From JARRNE01 sp963824085 (GTDB lineage: Bacteria > Pseudomonadota > Gammaproteobacteria > Chromatiales > Chromatiaceae): DNA of 64,000 nucleotides. The DNA is taken from the NCBI GenBank assembly GCA_963824085.1, contig CAWGNT010000003.1:1-64000 (forward strand), in the 5' to 3' direction. The notes below the pieces were generated by a model, which ran no database searches, was not told the origin of the DNA, and saw only the letters and a program-made list of their open reading frames with translations. Shown here piece after piece: positions 36,672 to 45,864 of the stretch. How positions within the stretch are numbered: the stretch's first letter is position 1; every line of letters starts with the position of its first letter. Made by a program: the position numbers and the translations under genes.

Positions 36672-37160
36672 TCAGCTCCAGACAAACTGAACGAGCCGCA
36701 TGGCAGCCCAGGCATACAGGCCGGCGCCCAGGTCATCCAGCATCACTCCGAACCCGCCGCCAACCCGATCATCGAATATCCGCACGGGCCACGGCTTTAG
36801 GATGTCGAATCCCCGAAAGAGCACGAAGCCGAGCAGCATCCACGCCCATCCGCGCGGCGCCGCAGCCATGGTGACCAGATAGCCCAGGATCTCGTCCCAT
36901 ACGATGGCGCCCGGGTCATGGAGCTCGAGCTCCCGCTCCGTCTTTCCACACGCCCATACCCCCACCAGGAACAAGAGCAGTAACACCGCCAGATACCACC
37001 CCAGCGGCAAGGACTGCAGCAAGAGGTAAAGCGGAACTGCCGCGAGCGTGCCAGCCGTCCCGGGTGCCCAGGGCGAAAGGCCCGTGCCGAAACCGAAGGC
37101 GAGCCAGTGATGGGGACGTCGCCAGTCGACGCGGGACCGAATTCCGCCCTCAGCCCTCAT
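36672..37160 (-). CDS. pgpA: Phosphatidylglycerophosphatase A
   Basis: A 162-residue inner-membrane phosphatase that makes phosphatidylglycerol from its phosphate. Family segments: FGFGTGLSPWAPGTAGTLAA (catalytic loop with GTGLSP-x2-PGT), HDPGAIVWDEILGYLVTM (metal-binding Asp/Glu) and FRGFDILKPWPVRIFD. Start ATG 37160 overlaps the end of thiL by 11 bases, the common arrangement in gammaproteobacteria. Longer upstream frames lie inside thiL and are not used. Confidence 0.95.
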   Translation of the reverse strand: MRAEGGIRSRVDWRRPHHWLAFGFGTGLSPWAPGTAGTLAAVPLYLLLQSLPLGWYLAVLLLLFLVGVWACGKTERELELHDPGAIVWDEILGYLVTMAAAPRGWAWMLLGFVLFRGFDILKPWPVRIFDDRVGGGFGVMLDDLGAGLYAWAAMRLVQFVWS

Positions 37161-38109
37161 CGGGGAAGTGATCGTAGCCCAATAGGCCCGACCGCCATTC
37201 TGTGCGGTCCGCCCGCACGCACCGCAGTCCCAACTGCTCGGTGATGACCCCAATCGGCGTAAGGCGGCAGTCGGAACGGCGCGCGAGGATATCGAGCGTT
37301 GCGCAACGATCGGGCGGAAGCGTGAAGCAAAGCTCGTAGTCGTCGCCCGAGGCGAGCGGCAGGCCCCAGTCGTCGCTGGCGGCGACGTACTCGGCAACCT
37401 CCGCCGACAGGGGCAAGGCCGAAAGGGTGATCTCAGCACCGACACCGCTTGCTTCGAGGATATGACCCAAATCCGCCGTCAGCCCGTCGGACAGGTCGAT
37501 CATCGCAGAGGCGATACCTCGCAAGGCGATCCCCAGCTCGACGCGCGGCACTGGACGGTCGAGCCGATTACCCACCCAGGGCGGTACTGCCTCGCCCGCC
37601 TGCAGTCGGCGCAGCGCGAGACCTGCATCCCCAAGAGTCCCGCTAACCCATACGCGATCGTCAGGGTGCGCACCGCTGCGTCTCACTGCCGACCCCACGG
37701 GAGCTAGGCCGTGAACCTGGACGGTGACGCTCAGTGGTCCCCGGGTCGTGTCCCCGCCCACAAGCTGGACGTCGTGCTCCGCGGCCAGCATCCCGAAGCC
37801 CCTGCAGAAAGCGTCAAGCCAGGGCCGGTTCGCTTCTGGCAGCGTCAGGGCGAGGGTGGCCCATGCAGGCTGCGCACCCATGGCGGCGAGGTCGCTGAGC
37901 CCCACCGCAAGGGACTTGTGGCCCAGTCCCTCGGGGTCGCAATCCGGTAGGAAGTGCACACCCGCCACTAGCGTGTCGATGCTCACCGCGAGCTCGACGT
38001 CCGCGGATACTCGCAGCAGCGCGCAGTCGTCACCCACCCCCAGCACAACGTCCCGGCGCGAGACGCCTATACGGGAGAAGTAATCGCGGATCAGGTCGAG
38101 CTCGGACAA
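37150..38109 (-). CDS. thiL: Thiamine-monophosphate kinase
   Basis: ThiL (319 residues) phosphorylates thiamine monophosphate to the active diphosphate. It has the metal/ATP residues of the PurM-like fold: VLGVGDDCALL, AVSIDTLVAGVHF, SDLAAMGAQPAWATLALTLP, QLVGGDTTRGPLSVTV, and in the second domain MIDLSDGLTADLGHI and LASGDDYELCFTLP. A TTG start at 38109 gives the usual N-terminus (SELDLIRDYF). Confidence 0.96.
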   Translation of the reverse strand: MSELDLIRDYFSRIGVSRRDVVLGVGDDCALLRVSADVELAVSIDTLVAGVHFLPDCDPEGLGHKSLAVGLSDLAAMGAQPAWATLALTLPEANRPWLDAFCRGFGMLAAEHDVQLVGGDTTRGPLSVTVQVHGLAPVGSAVRRSGAHPDDRVWVSGTLGDAGLALRRLQAGEAVPPWVGNRLDRPVPRVELGIALRGIASAMIDLSDGLTADLGHILEASGVGAEITLSALPLSAEVAEYVAASDDWGLPLASGDDYELCFTLPPDRCATLDILARRSDCRLTPIGVITEQLGLRCVRADRTEWRSGLLGYDHFPDEG

Positions 38110-38197
38110 GGAACCTCAGAGCAGTCGGACCCGTCGGCCGTCGACTCCCGCGTGCCGATCCTCGAGCAATACGCACCGCGGACGAGAGCGGACCTCA

Positions 38198-38713
38198 TTA
38201 CGGGGCACGCTCACGGCCCGTCGCTCCAGCACCCGCCTCCGCTGGCCGCACGTCGCGGGCAACCCGATCCAGCACACCATTGACGTAGCGGTGGCCTTGC
38301 TCGGCGCCGAACAGCTTGGCGAGGTCCACCGCCTCGTTGATGGCCACTCGGTAGGGTACCCCAGGGCAGTACAACAGCTCGTAGACACCGAGGCGCAAGA
38401 TGGCCCGCTCCACCGGGTCTACCTGCTCAATCCCGCGGTCCAATGCGGGCTTCAGACGGGCATCCAGCTCCGCGAGACGTTCGGGCACTCCGTGAACGAG
38501 CTCGCGGAATAGCTTGCGATCGAACGACGACCTGCCCTGTGGCGCAGCCCCGGCTTCCTCCTCCATCTCCGCCAGGGAATCCGCCAACTCGTCTACCCAG
38601 ACTGGGTCATCGAAGAAGTGACGCGCAATCTCTCTTGCATCCTGACCGGTGAGCTGCCACTGGTAGATGGCCAGCACGGCGTAGCGCCGCGCCTGGCTGC
38701 GGTGGCCGACCAT
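38198..38713 (-). CDS. nusB: Transcription antitermination factor NusB
   Basis: A 171-residue RNA-binding helical protein needed for rRNA antitermination. ARRYAVLAIYQWQLTG at the N-terminus, FDRKLFRELVHGVPERLAEL in the middle and ERAILRLGVYELLYCPGVPY then AINEAVDLAKLFGAEQGHRY are the family's most conserved parts. ATG 38713 sits one base after the ribH stop. The C-terminal tail of about 15 residues is longer than in E. coli NusB. Confidence 0.95.
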   Translation of the reverse strand: MVGHRSQARRYAVLAIYQWQLTGQDAREIARHFFDDPVWVDELADSLAEMEEEAGAAPQGRSSFDRKLFRELVHGVPERLAELDARLKPALDRGIEQVDPVERAILRLGVYELLYCPGVPYRVAINEAVDLAKLFGAEQGHRYVNGVLDRVARDVRPAEAGAGATGRERAP

Positions 38714-38714
38714 A

Positions 38715-39185
38715 CTAGTCGAGCTGCCGCAGCAGGCTAACCATCTCGATGGCGGACATCGCGGCCTCGGCCCCCTTGTTGCCCGCCTTGGTTCCGGCCC
38801 GCTCGATAGCTTGCTCGATGGTGTCGACCGTGAGCACGCCAAAGGCTACGGGAACTCCATGCTTCATGCTGACGTGTGCAAGCCCCTTCACGCATTCACT
38901 GGCAACGTACTCGAAGTGCGGCGTGCCGCCGCGGATGACTGCGCCGATGGCGACGATCGCGTCGAACCCTCCCTTCGCTGCGATTCGCTCGACGGCCAGG
39001 GGCATCTCGAATGCGCCGGGGACGCGGACGATAGTCAGATCCGAATCCTCGGCACCATGGCGCTTGAGCGCATCCACGGCGCCCGCCAGCATATTCTCGA
39101 CGACGAAGCTGTTGAAACGCGCAACGACCAGGCAATAGCGCGTATTGTAGACGCGCAGCGCGCCTTCGACGGTCGGGATTGTCAT
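38715..39185 (-). CDS. ribH: 6,7-dimethyl-8-ribityllumazine synthase
   Basis: RibH (156 residues) makes the direct precursor of riboflavin; it assembles into pentamers or 60-mers. Substrate-binding motifs: ARFNSFVVENMLAGA, VRVPGAFEMPLAVERIA and AIGAVIRGGTPHFEYVASEC; the active-site His is in the latter. It heads the minus-strand block ribH-nusB-thiL-pgpA. The usual upstream ribBA is not adjacent here, being replaced by glgX; no FMN riboswitch was recognised. Confidence 0.96.
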   Translation of the reverse strand: MTIPTVEGALRVYNTRYCLVVARFNSFVVENMLAGAVDALKRHGAEDSDLTIVRVPGAFEMPLAVERIAAKGGFDAIVAIGAVIRGGTPHFEYVASECVKGLAHVSMKHGVPVAFGVLTVDTIEQAIERAGTKAGNKGAEAAMSAIEMVSLLRQLD

Positions 39186-39258
39186 GAAGGTCGTACTCCT
39201 CCGGCCAAGGCCGGATACCGCGACGGATGCAGTCGGAATGGCAATATTCTACTCGCGA

Positions 39259-39329
39259 TGCGCCAACTTCGTATGTTGGCGCTGCCGGCTTGGAGACCCC
39301 GGAATATGGGCGGCGCTTGCGAGCGCCGC
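39259..39329 (+). terminator. Two hairpins between glgX and ribH
   Basis: GCGCCAAC / GTTGGCGC (39259-39266, 39274-39281) with loop TTCGTAT, and GCGGCGCT / AGCGCCGC (39310-39317, 39322-39329) with a TGCG loop. Neither is followed by a T tract on either strand, so a bidirectional termination role is only possible. Confidence 0.4.
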
Positions 39330-39411
39330 ACTAACGTGGTGCTGACTCGTCACTCAGCCCCCTGGCGAATTCCTTGTCAGGAGCCGAGTGATTTGTGCGG
39401 GGGCACGAAAC

Positions 39412-41502
39412 TCACCTCCCCTCCAGCACCACGACACTGCGCGCGTAGGCCCGGTAGCGCGACTCTGTAACCGGCCGCTGATCCCGCGGCGGCACGAGGT
39501 CACCGGGAGCCGAGCGCGCCGTGTCCACCGCAAGATGCCACACACGTCCGGCCAGCGTCGGCAAGGCGAACGTCCGTGCCTCGACGCTCATGTTGAGGAG
39601 GACATGGAGATCCGCCTCGGAATCCGCCATCCGCGCCAGGGTGAACGCCAGCGTTTGGCATGTCGGGTCATCCCATTGTGCTTTGCCGATCTCCAGACCG
39701 TGCCAGGTGATGTCCGGGTGCGGGACCCTGTCTCTTACGCGACCGGAGAGATAACGCCTGCGCTGGAGACTTGGATGGCGCTTGCGCAAGCCGATGAGAC
39801 CGATGACAAAGCGAAGCATGTCCGCGTTCTTCTCGACCAATCCCCAGTCAAACCAGCCAAGCTCGTTGTCCTGGCACCATGCATTGTTGTTGCCGTGCTG
39901 GGTGCGCAGAACCTCGTCCCCCGCCAGCAACATCGGAACCCCCTGACTGACGAGCAGGACGGACATCAGATTCTTGCTTTGCCGCAGACGCAGCGCCTGG
40001 ATCTGCGGATCATCGGTCTCACCCTCGACACCGCAGTTCCAGCTCAGGTTGTCGTTGGTGCCGTCCCGATTGTTCTCGCCATTGGCTTCGTTGTGCTTGT
40101 GGTCGTAGCTCACCAGATCCCACAGGGTGAAGCCGTCGTGGCAAGTCACAAAATTGATGCTGTTGATCGGAAGCCGCAAGTTCGCCTGGTAGAGGTCGCT
40201 GCTGCCGGCGATGCGGCTCGCGACCTCACCCACTAGCCCCGGGTCACCGCGTAGGAAGCGGCGCACGCTATCCCGATAGCGCCCATTCCACTCCATCCAC
40301 CGGTACCCCGGAAAGGTTCCCACCTGGTAGAGACCCGCGGCATCCCAAGCCTCGGCAATGATCTTGGTATGCGCCAAGGGGTCCGAAAGCTCGATGCCCC
40401 ACAACAGCGGAGGGTTGTGCATTGGCCGGCCGTCGTCGTCGCGCGCCAAGGCGCTCGCGAGGTCGAAGCGGAAGCCGTCGACATGCATCTCGCGAGCCCA
40501 ATATTCCAGGCAATCGATGACAAAGCGTGCGACGAATGGATGATTGGCATTGAGCGTATTACCGCAGCCTGTAAAGTCCAGGTAGATGCTCTTGTCAACC
40601 TGATCCAACAGGTAGAAGGTTTCGTTGCCAAAACCCTTGAAGCTGAGCAGCGGTCCTCCGGCTCCTCCTTCCGCGGTGTGGTTGAACACCACATCGAGGA
40701 TCACACCGATGCCCGCCCGGTGCAGCGCCTTGACCATGTCGCGGAATTCGGTGCGGTGGCTCCCCTGGCGAGGGGCGATGCAGTAACCAGGGTGGGGCGA
40801 GAAGAAGCTGTGCGTGCTGTAGCCCCAATAATTAGTCAGCCCCCTGTCCCACACCTGCTCAGGGACGTCCTGCACATCGAACGCCATGACGGGCATCAGC
40901 TCGACGTGTGTAATCCCTAGCGACCTGAGATAGGGGATCTTTTCGATAACGCCCGAGAAAGTCCCCGGGAAGCGCACCCCCGAAGCCGGGTGACGCGTAA
41001 ACCCGCCGACGTGCATCTCGTAGATGATCATCTGCTCGGCTGGAACCTGCAGCGGGGTGTCGCCCTCCCAGTCGTAGTCGTCGGCCAAAACGACCGCCCG
41101 CGGGGAATCGTGCGGTTTGACTCCGACCCGCTGTCGCTGCCAGCGATCCCAATTGCAGGTATTCACCGCGCGACCCCACGGGTCTATGAGCTCGACGGCA
41201 GGATCAAAGCACCAACCGTGGCCCGTGGGATCGTAGGGTCCTTCCATCCGCCACGTGTAGTGGGTCCCGGGCGGGAGATCGACCACCAGGACGTGCCAGG
41301 TGAAGAAGGTGTGATTGACTTCGGGATCCAGACGAATGACCTGGAACGGCTCTGAGCTCAAGGCTGCCTCGTACAGGAAGAGCTCAGCACCGACGGCATG
41401 GCGGCTATACACGGAGAAGTTGACGCCCTCATCTTCCACCGTCGCGCCCAGAGGGTAGCGGCGCCCAGGACGAGCGGTGTACGGGCCGGATTGGGAGATC
41501 AT
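39412..41502 (-). CDS. glgX: Glycogen debranching enzyme
   Basis: A 696-residue GH13 isoamylase-type debranching enzyme that cleaves alpha-1,6 branches of phosphorylase-limited glycogen. An N-terminal CBM48 (RRYPLGATVEDEGVNFSVYS) precedes the TIM barrel with DVVFNHTAEGG, the nucleophile Asp in VDGFRFDLASAL (near 347), the acid/base Glu in KIIAEAWDAAG (near 379) and the stabiliser Asp in VTCHDGFTLWDL (near 457). Length matches GlgX. It is separated from the PPK2 gene by 150 bases on the same strand, placing two storage-polymer enzymes together. Confidence 0.95.
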   Translation of the reverse strand: MISQSGPYTARPGRRYPLGATVEDEGVNFSVYSRHAVGAELFLYEAALSSEPFQVIRLDPEVNHTFFTWHVLVVDLPPGTHYTWRMEGPYDPTGHGWCFDPAVELIDPWGRAVNTCNWDRWQRQRVGVKPHDSPRAVVLADDYDWEGDTPLQVPAEQMIIYEMHVGGFTRHPASGVRFPGTFSGVIEKIPYLRSLGITHVELMPVMAFDVQDVPEQVWDRGLTNYWGYSTHSFFSPHPGYCIAPRQGSHRTEFRDMVKALHRAGIGVILDVVFNHTAEGGAGGPLLSFKGFGNETFYLLDQVDKSIYLDFTGCGNTLNANHPFVARFVIDCLEYWAREMHVDGFRFDLASALARDDDGRPMHNPPLLWGIELSDPLAHTKIIAEAWDAAGLYQVGTFPGYRWMEWNGRYRDSVRRFLRGDPGLVGEVASRIAGSSDLYQANLRLPINSINFVTCHDGFTLWDLVSYDHKHNEANGENNRDGTNDNLSWNCGVEGETDDPQIQALRLRQSKNLMSVLLVSQGVPMLLAGDEVLRTQHGNNNAWCQDNELGWFDWGLVEKNADMLRFVIGLIGLRKRHPSLQRRRYLSGRVRDRVPHPDITWHGLEIGKAQWDDPTCQTLAFTLARMADSEADLHVLLNMSVEARTFALPTLAGRVWHLAVDTARSAPGDLVPPRDQRPVTESRYRAYARSVVVLEGR

Positions 41503-41656
41503 TGCTTGCTTGGACGACTGACTCGTGCTCGTGGGTATTCTTCTTTGGCGGCGTCTTCGGCATGTTCCGTCCTGCGCGCACCGTGCCGAGCTTCACCCTT
41601 GGTGACCGGTAACGATTCTCAGCTATGCCTGTTTGTCGCGAATCCAGTGCGGAAGG

Positions 41657-42571
41657 TCAGGCCGTGAACTTACCTTCCCGCAGCATCTGCGCCTCCATAA
41701 CCTCAAGCTCTCTCGCACCGGAGATAACGACCTCCGGATCGGGTACAAAGTCCAAATCAGGATCCAACCGCTCGTACGGCACCGCGTTGAGGATCACCTT
41801 GATGGCGTTCAGCCGGGCACGATACTTGTTGTTTGAGCGGATCACGGTCCAAGGGGCATGAGTCGTGTGACTCCGCCTGAGCATCTCGTATTTCTGGCGC
41901 GTAAAGTCGTCCCAGCGGTCCTGCGCCTGAACGTCGATCTCCGACAGCTTCCATTGACGCAGCGGATCGCTCTTGCGGCGCTCGAAGCGCCGCGCCTGCT
42001 CGTCCTTGGTGACGCTGAAGTAGAGCTTGACGAGGAGCGTGCCCTGGCGTACGAAATCCTTCTCAAAGCCCACCACCCCACGCATGAAGTTCTCGTACTC
42101 TTCCTGCGTACAGAACCCGAAAACCTGCTCCACCATGGCTCGGTTGTACCAGCTGCGATCGAACAGCACCACCTCGCCGCCGGTGGGAAACTGCTGCACG
42201 TATTTCTGGAAGAACCACTGGGTTCGCTGCTCCTCCGTGGGCTTGCCCAGGGCGACGACCCGGTAGTGCTTTTCATTCATGTACCGCGTGACGCGACGAA
42301 TGGTGCCCCCCTTCCCCGCTGCGTCCCGCCCCTCGAACAGGATAATCATCCGGGTGTGAGTCGCCTCCAGGTAGGACTGCATCCGTATGAGCTCCGCCTG
42401 GTACGGCTTTAGGTTCTTTTCCTGACGCCGGCGGACCACCGCCTTGCGGTTGGCGTTCTTCACCTGAGCCAGAACTTGCCTCTGTTGACCGTAGTCGGTC
42501 AGCAGATCCGCAAGCCTGACCTGCTCGCCGCGCACAGTGACGTATTCTGGATTATTGGTGGCAACCGTCAC
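41657..42571 (-). CDS. ppk2: Polyphosphate kinase 2 (first of two)
   Basis: A 304-residue PPK2 that transfers phosphate between polyphosphate and nucleotides. Walker A FEGRDAAGKGGTI is at 79-91; Walker B and lid residues follow in VVLFDRSWYNRAMVEQVFGF (Asp138). SDPLRQWKLSEIDVQAQDRW and APWTVIRSNNKYRARLNAIK complete the usual pattern. The N-terminal extension of about 70 residues and overall pattern fit class I (one-domain, mostly NDP-phosphorylating) enzymes; specificity is not readable from sequence. A second, more distant PPK2 lies at 50.8 kb. Confidence 0.93.
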   Translation of the reverse strand: MTVATNNPEYVTVRGEQVRLADLLTDYGQQRQVLAQVKNANRKAVVRRRQEKNLKPYQAELIRMQSYLEATHTRMIILFEGRDAAGKGGTIRRVTRYMNEKHYRVVALGKPTEEQRTQWFFQKYVQQFPTGGEVVLFDRSWYNRAMVEQVFGFCTQEEYENFMRGVVGFEKDFVRQGTLLVKLYFSVTKDEQARRFERRKSDPLRQWKLSEIDVQAQDRWDDFTRQKYEMLRRSHTTHAPWTVIRSNNKYRARLNAIKVILNAVPYERLDPDLDFVPDPEVVISGARELEVMEAQMLREGKFTA

Positions 42572-42684
42572 GGTATTCCCCCTGCCTTCTGCCTCATCCC
42601 GTGCGACTCGTCAGTGTAACATGGCGCGACGCCCTTTCTGGCTCGTGGCGGCGCCCAAGCCACGTCAGGAGCGAGCATTTGACT

Positions 42685-42858
42685 TAGGCGATTAGCGCTA
42701 TACCTCGGCTGTGGGCCAGGGGTCGGGTACGGGCCGTCGAGACACGCCGCAAATGCGTTCCATGCAGGCTCCACGGCGCCCTCCCGGGCGCCGAGGCTCC
42801 CGCCGCCCGGCACCCGGCCCTTGCCTTGGTTTTCAGTTGAGTCAGAACGCTGATCGCC
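42685..42858 (+). repeat. NPE copy 6 (subtype I) with 6-base direct repeats
   Basis: Best-bounded copy. The left end TAGGCGATTAGCG (42685-42697) and right end CGCTGATCGCC (42848-42858) are inverted repeats. TTGACT occurs directly outside both ends (42679-42684 and 42859-42864). Inside are AGCGCTATACCTCGGCTG, the core CGTTCCATGCAGGCTCCACG and the hairpin GGCGCC-CTCCCG-GGCGCC. Confidence 0.85.
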
Positions 42859-42869
42859 TTGACTGATCC

Positions 42870-44014
42870 CTAGAACCGCCGGCCGCGGTCTACCAGCATC
42901 CAGGCGACAAGCCAGGCAAGGGCTGCTGCGACAGCTGCCAAACCAAAAGTGACGGACGCCCCTGCCCCGCTCCAGAGATACCCGCTGGTGAGACTCCCTG
43001 CGGCACCGCCGGCGCCGAAGCTCATGCTGTTGTATAGGGCCTGACCGCGGCCTTGGGTTTTCCCCGGGAAATAGTGGTAGGCGAGATGGATCGCGGAGGC
43101 GTGGAAGACCCCAAAGGTCGCGGCGTGCAGTGCCTGGGCGACGATCTGGACTCCCACGATCTCGACGAAGTTACCGATCAGCAGCCAACGTAGTGCCGCG
43201 AGGGCAAAGCTCGCGAGAAGCAAGGGGCGCGCGCCGAAACGTTCCAGCAGCCAGTGCATGCGCAAGAACACCAGCACCTCGGCCGCTACCCCCCAAGCCC
43301 ACAGGACGCCAACGGCGACACTCGAGTACCCCGCCGCCGTGAGATGAATCGAGTAGAAGGCATAGTAGGCGCCGTGGCTCGCCTGCATGAGGAAGCAGCT
43401 CGCCAGGAAGGCGAGCACCTCCGGGCGCTCCAAGAGTCGGAGCCTCTCTTCAGACGGCTGGCCCGCGATGAACGCCCGTGCTGTCCGGGACAAAGCAGAC
43501 TGCTGACCCAGATTCCGATGTACAGAACCAGCACCGTGTAAGGCACGGCGCTCGTCCCTGCCCACTTCAGCAATACTCCAAGGAGGGATACCGCGACGAT
43601 GAAGCCGATCGAGCCCCAGAGGCGGATGGTGGCGTAGCGTCGGACACGGCGTCCGAGGTGATTGAAGGTCACAGCTTCCATTTGCGGTAAGGACGCGTTC
43701 CAAAAGAAGCCGAACAGAGTCATGACCAGGGCAACACCCCAGAAACCCTGAACTGCAAACACTCCGCCGAAAATGAGAGCCGAAAGCAGAGACGCCAGGC
43801 GCACCAGGGACATCCGCGAACCCCGCCGATCGGCGATCCAGCCCCAGATGTTCGGGGCGATGATCTTGGTGCCGAGCAGGACACCCATGAGCTGGCCGAT
43901 CGCCAGCGGTGCGAACCCCCCGTCCTGCAGGTAAAGACCCCAGAATGGGAGCAGGGCGCCGAGGGACGCGAAGTAGAACAGATAGAAGGCGGAGAGACGC
44001 CAATAGGGCATCAT
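42870..44014 (-). pseudogene. MFS transporter (HcaT-like), frameshifted
   Basis: A 12-helix major-facilitator permease resembling the 3-phenylpropionate/nucleoside-type group. Start 44014 gives MMPYWRLSAFYLFYF. The first half (FASLGALLPFWGLYLQDGGF, GTKIIAPNIWGWIADRRGSR, FNHLGRRVRRYATIRLWGSI) stops making sense after VLVLYIGIWVSSLLCPG; the second half, in another frame, begins AFIAGQPSEERLRLLERPEV and ends LVAWMLVDRGRRF at 42870. The shift near 43475-43490 is equivalent to one base missing or two extra. Repaired length is about 380 residues. Both halves are well preserved. Confidence 0.78.
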
Positions 44015-44786
44015 GGAACACCCGGCGCGCTCACCAATAGAAATTTCGTTAACCCTCAGCGACATGCCAATAACGGCGCGGTCTACGGCCGAATAGGTGT
44101 GGTGCAACTCTATGCAACGCGCTACGCTGAAAACGTGCTGATACGGGCAACATCAAGCGTCGCGAGTATCAAAACTGTACGAGCCACATGAACAGGCCCC
44201 GAAGGTGCGGCGAACACCGTCGAGGCCCTGACCACCCACCCGACCTAGTAGGAGGTCCGGCAGATGGCTACGAGAATCGTAGCACGACTATGGTGTCCTC
44301 CGTCGCGGAGGTCTAGCCATGGCGACCTACCAGCAACGCGGAAAGCGCTCGCGCGCCATCGTGCGCCGGCAAGGCAAAGCGCTGACCAAGACGTTCGCAT
44401 TCAATTCACCAGCGAGGGGGACCGGAGCAGTGCAGACACGTCACTGTTTTTCCCTGGCGTTCTTTGCGTCCTGGCGCGCGTGATTGCCGAATCCAGGTTC
44501 ACAGGCTCTTCGAGAGCGCCCCGGTCGTGCGGATCCCTGCGCCGGGGAAATGAGCTACGATTCCGGGGCGAGCGAGTCGGCTGCCTCAGTGCCGGAACTG
44601 CTGCCCTTGCCCGACCGCGGACAGCTCGCTCCGACCCGGCGTCATTGGGACTCACCATTGGTTTCGAAATTTCAGCACAGGTGTATTGGGCATAGTCCGC
44701 ATCGCCTTTGCGGAGGCGATGCCGGTCCGAGGTAGGTCCGACGGGGGAGTGGCCCAGGGGCGTGGCATTGCTCAATAGGAGGCGAA
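44015..44786. other. Intergenic region with integrase fossil
   Basis: About 770 bases between divergent permease genes. It contains the integrase N-terminal fossil (44319-44483) and a hairpin GCATCGCCT / AGGCGATGC (44699-44707, 44714-44722). AGGAGG at 44778-44783 serves the AEC gene. Confidence 0.45.
44319..44483 (+). pseudogene. Fossil of a phage-type integrase N-terminus
   Basis: MATYQQRGKRSRAIVRRQGK followed by ALTKTFAFNSPA resembles the arm-binding start of tyrosine integrases (MATYRQRGK-x-WRA-x-VRR-KG-x2-x-SKTF). The frame then loses similarity and stops at 44481-44483. The catalytic domain is absent. Confidence 0.5.
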
Positions 44787-45752
44787 ATGCTTGACGTGCT
44801 TTTGCTTATCCTGCCCATCCTTCTCCCTATTCTCGCCGGGGCGGCGGTGGTACGGGCCGGGGTGCTACCCAGATCCGGCGCCCATGTACTGAGTCTGTTC
44901 TTTCTCTACCTGGCTGTTCCCAGTCTGTTGATTCATCAGCTTGCCGGACAGGACCTCAAGGAGCTTTACGACCCGACCTATATAGTCGCCTTCCTCCTGC
45001 TTTCCCTGGCGCTGTATGGCGGGCTCTATTTGGTGGAAAGAGTCCTGTTGAAGCGGGGTGTCCAGGTCAGCGCTCTGGCGGCGTTCGCGGGCTCAAAGTT
45101 CAATGCGGTGATACTGGCGCTGCCCATTCTTCAGGGCGCCCTGGGAAAGGCGGCGTCGGGGCCCTTCATCATCAATGTCATACTCGGCTATTTCACGACC
45201 CTGCCGCTTACGGTGGCGCTGGTGGGCCGCGCGGCGGGCAACGGTGGTGGCGGTGGGGTCAAGGCCGCCCTGGCGGCCATCACGGATGTGTTGAGGGACC
45301 CGCTGGTGGTCGGCGCCCTCATCGGTTTGTCCCTCGCGGCGACCGGGGTCCGGCTCCCGGTTTGGCTCGACCAGACCCTGCGGTCCCTCGGGGCCGCGGC
45401 GGTACCGACGGCCCTGGTCGCCAGCGGGATGGCGATTTCGCTGGCGGAGGTCACGCAGCACTTCGGCGAGGTGCTTTGGATTTCCGTCGTGCGCGTCCTG
45501 ATCTCTCCGGCGCTGGCGATCGCGGTGGCGATGGCCCTCGGGCTGTCTCCGACACTCTCGATTGCCCTGGTCTTGAGCTTTGGCATCGCGACGGCGCAAT
45601 TGATCGTGCCGCTCAGTGAGGAGGCCGGGGTCTACCGCACCGAGGCCGCGGCGGTCGTCGCGGCGACAACGGTGTCCATGGTGGTCACCCTCCCGATACT
45701 GATCTGGATCTGCGCTCAGATCTGGCCTGGTCCGATACTGGGAGACCTTTAG
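44787..45752 (+). CDS. AEC-family (auxin efflux carrier-like) transporter
   Basis: A 321-residue inner-membrane permease with ten helices in two inverted halves: LLILPILLPILAGAAVVRAG, LSLFFLYLAVPSLLIHQLAG in the first, and LGAAAVPTALVASGMAISLA, IALVLSFGIATAQLIVPLSE in the second. Bacterial AEC proteins carry malate, malonate and other carboxylates. AGGAGG lies four bases before ATG 44787. It stands alone on the plus strand. Confidence 0.87.
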   Translation: MLDVLLLILPILLPILAGAAVVRAGVLPRSGAHVLSLFFLYLAVPSLLIHQLAGQDLKELYDPTYIVAFLLLSLALYGGLYLVERVLLKRGVQVSALAAFAGSKFNAVILALPILQGALGKAASGPFIINVILGYFTTLPLTVALVGRAAGNGGGGGVKAALAAITDVLRDPLVVGALIGLSLAATGVRLPVWLDQTLRSLGAAAVPTALVASGMAISLAEVTQHFGEVLWISVVRVLISPALAIAVAMALGLSPTLSIALVLSFGIATAQLIVPLSEEAGVYRTEAAAVVAATTVSMVVTLPILIWICAQIWPGPILGDL

Positions 45753-45864
45753 CCCCGCCGGGCCGGAATATTATCCGCCGGGCCAAGGCCCCGGACCAGA
45801 CGACCGGCGGCGAGCGCTCCGCAACCCGAGCGTTGCGGGAAAAGGCGGGAATGGGGTCAGCTCG

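Noticed and set aside
39186..39411. FMN riboswitch upstream of ribH
   Set aside because: Only two simple hairpins were found. The conserved RFN sequence blocks (such as AGGGTT-x-GGGTG) are absent, and ribH is usually not the riboswitch-controlled gene.
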